The notes under the pieces: generated by a model | Databases searched by the model: none | The model's input: the letters and a program-made list of their open reading frames with translations, nothing else | What the model was told of the DNA's origin: nothing | Assembly (NCBI GenBank): GCA_020349865.1 | Contig: CP070700.1 | Coordinates: forward strand, 4,933,837-4,939,524 | Direction of reading: 5' to 3' | DNA length: 5,688 bases | Source: Desulfobacteraceae bacterium | Lineage (GTDB): Bacteria; Desulfobacterota; DSM-4660; Desulfatiglandales; Desulfatiglandaceae | Part shown: one piece after another, positions 5,667 to 5,688 of the stretch | Layout: every line of letters begins with the position of its first letter | Numbering within the stretch: position 1 is the first letter of the stretch | Made by a program: the position numbers and the translations under genes

Positions 5667-5688
5667 AACCCGACATGTTATTTCTCTA

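Noticed and set aside
1..5688. CRISPR array, tRNA or rRNA genes
   Set aside because: No regularly spaced direct repeats, cloverleaf-like sequence or conserved rRNA segment was seen on either strand.

Overview
The window looks like chromosome of a Gram-negative anaerobe of the Desulfobacterota (old Deltaproteobacteria) type. This is an inference from the gene set: a TauE/SafE exporter paired with a small DUF1634-like membrane protein, stand-alone receivers with the 'LAERL-LRG' first helix, a Cache sensor kinase with an NtrB/ZraS-like kinase core, and a C-rich/G-rich palindromic intergenic repeat. No 16S or other marker is present, so the assignment is tentative.

Layout. (1) Positions 1-1419, minus strand: a two-gene operon, a TauE/SafE-family anion exporter (439-1419) followed by a three-helix DUF1634-like membrane protein (422-424 start, running off the left edge). 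(2) Positions 1420-2298: an 870-base stretch with no intact gene. It holds the exporter's upstream region and, from about 1814 to 2280 on the minus strand, a badly decayed transposase of the IS1634 type, recognisable in two frames with at least one frameshift and one internal deletion. (3) Positions 2299-5456, plus strand: four tightly packed signalling genes, namely a stand-alone receiver, a membrane Cache histidine kinase, a second stand-alone receiver, and a soluble histidine-kinase-like protein. The last keeps its H-box histidine but has lost the ATP-binding motifs. (4) Positions 5457-5688: non-coding tail ending in a palindromic REP-like element.

How the genes may work together. The Cache kinase should sense an extracytoplasmic ligand and phosphorylate one of the receivers. 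The last protein has the dimerisation/histidine half of a kinase and a ruined ATPase half, the architecture of phosphotransferases such as Spo0B and ChpT. The cassette can therefore be read as a compact His-Asp-His-Asp phosphorelay with two single-domain receivers and no DNA-binding or enzymatic output domain of its own. The divergently transcribed exporter pair is the nearest possible target, but nothing in the sequence proves that link. The most interesting points are the degenerate kinase, the missing output, and the transposase wreck that sits where the operon's promoter should be.
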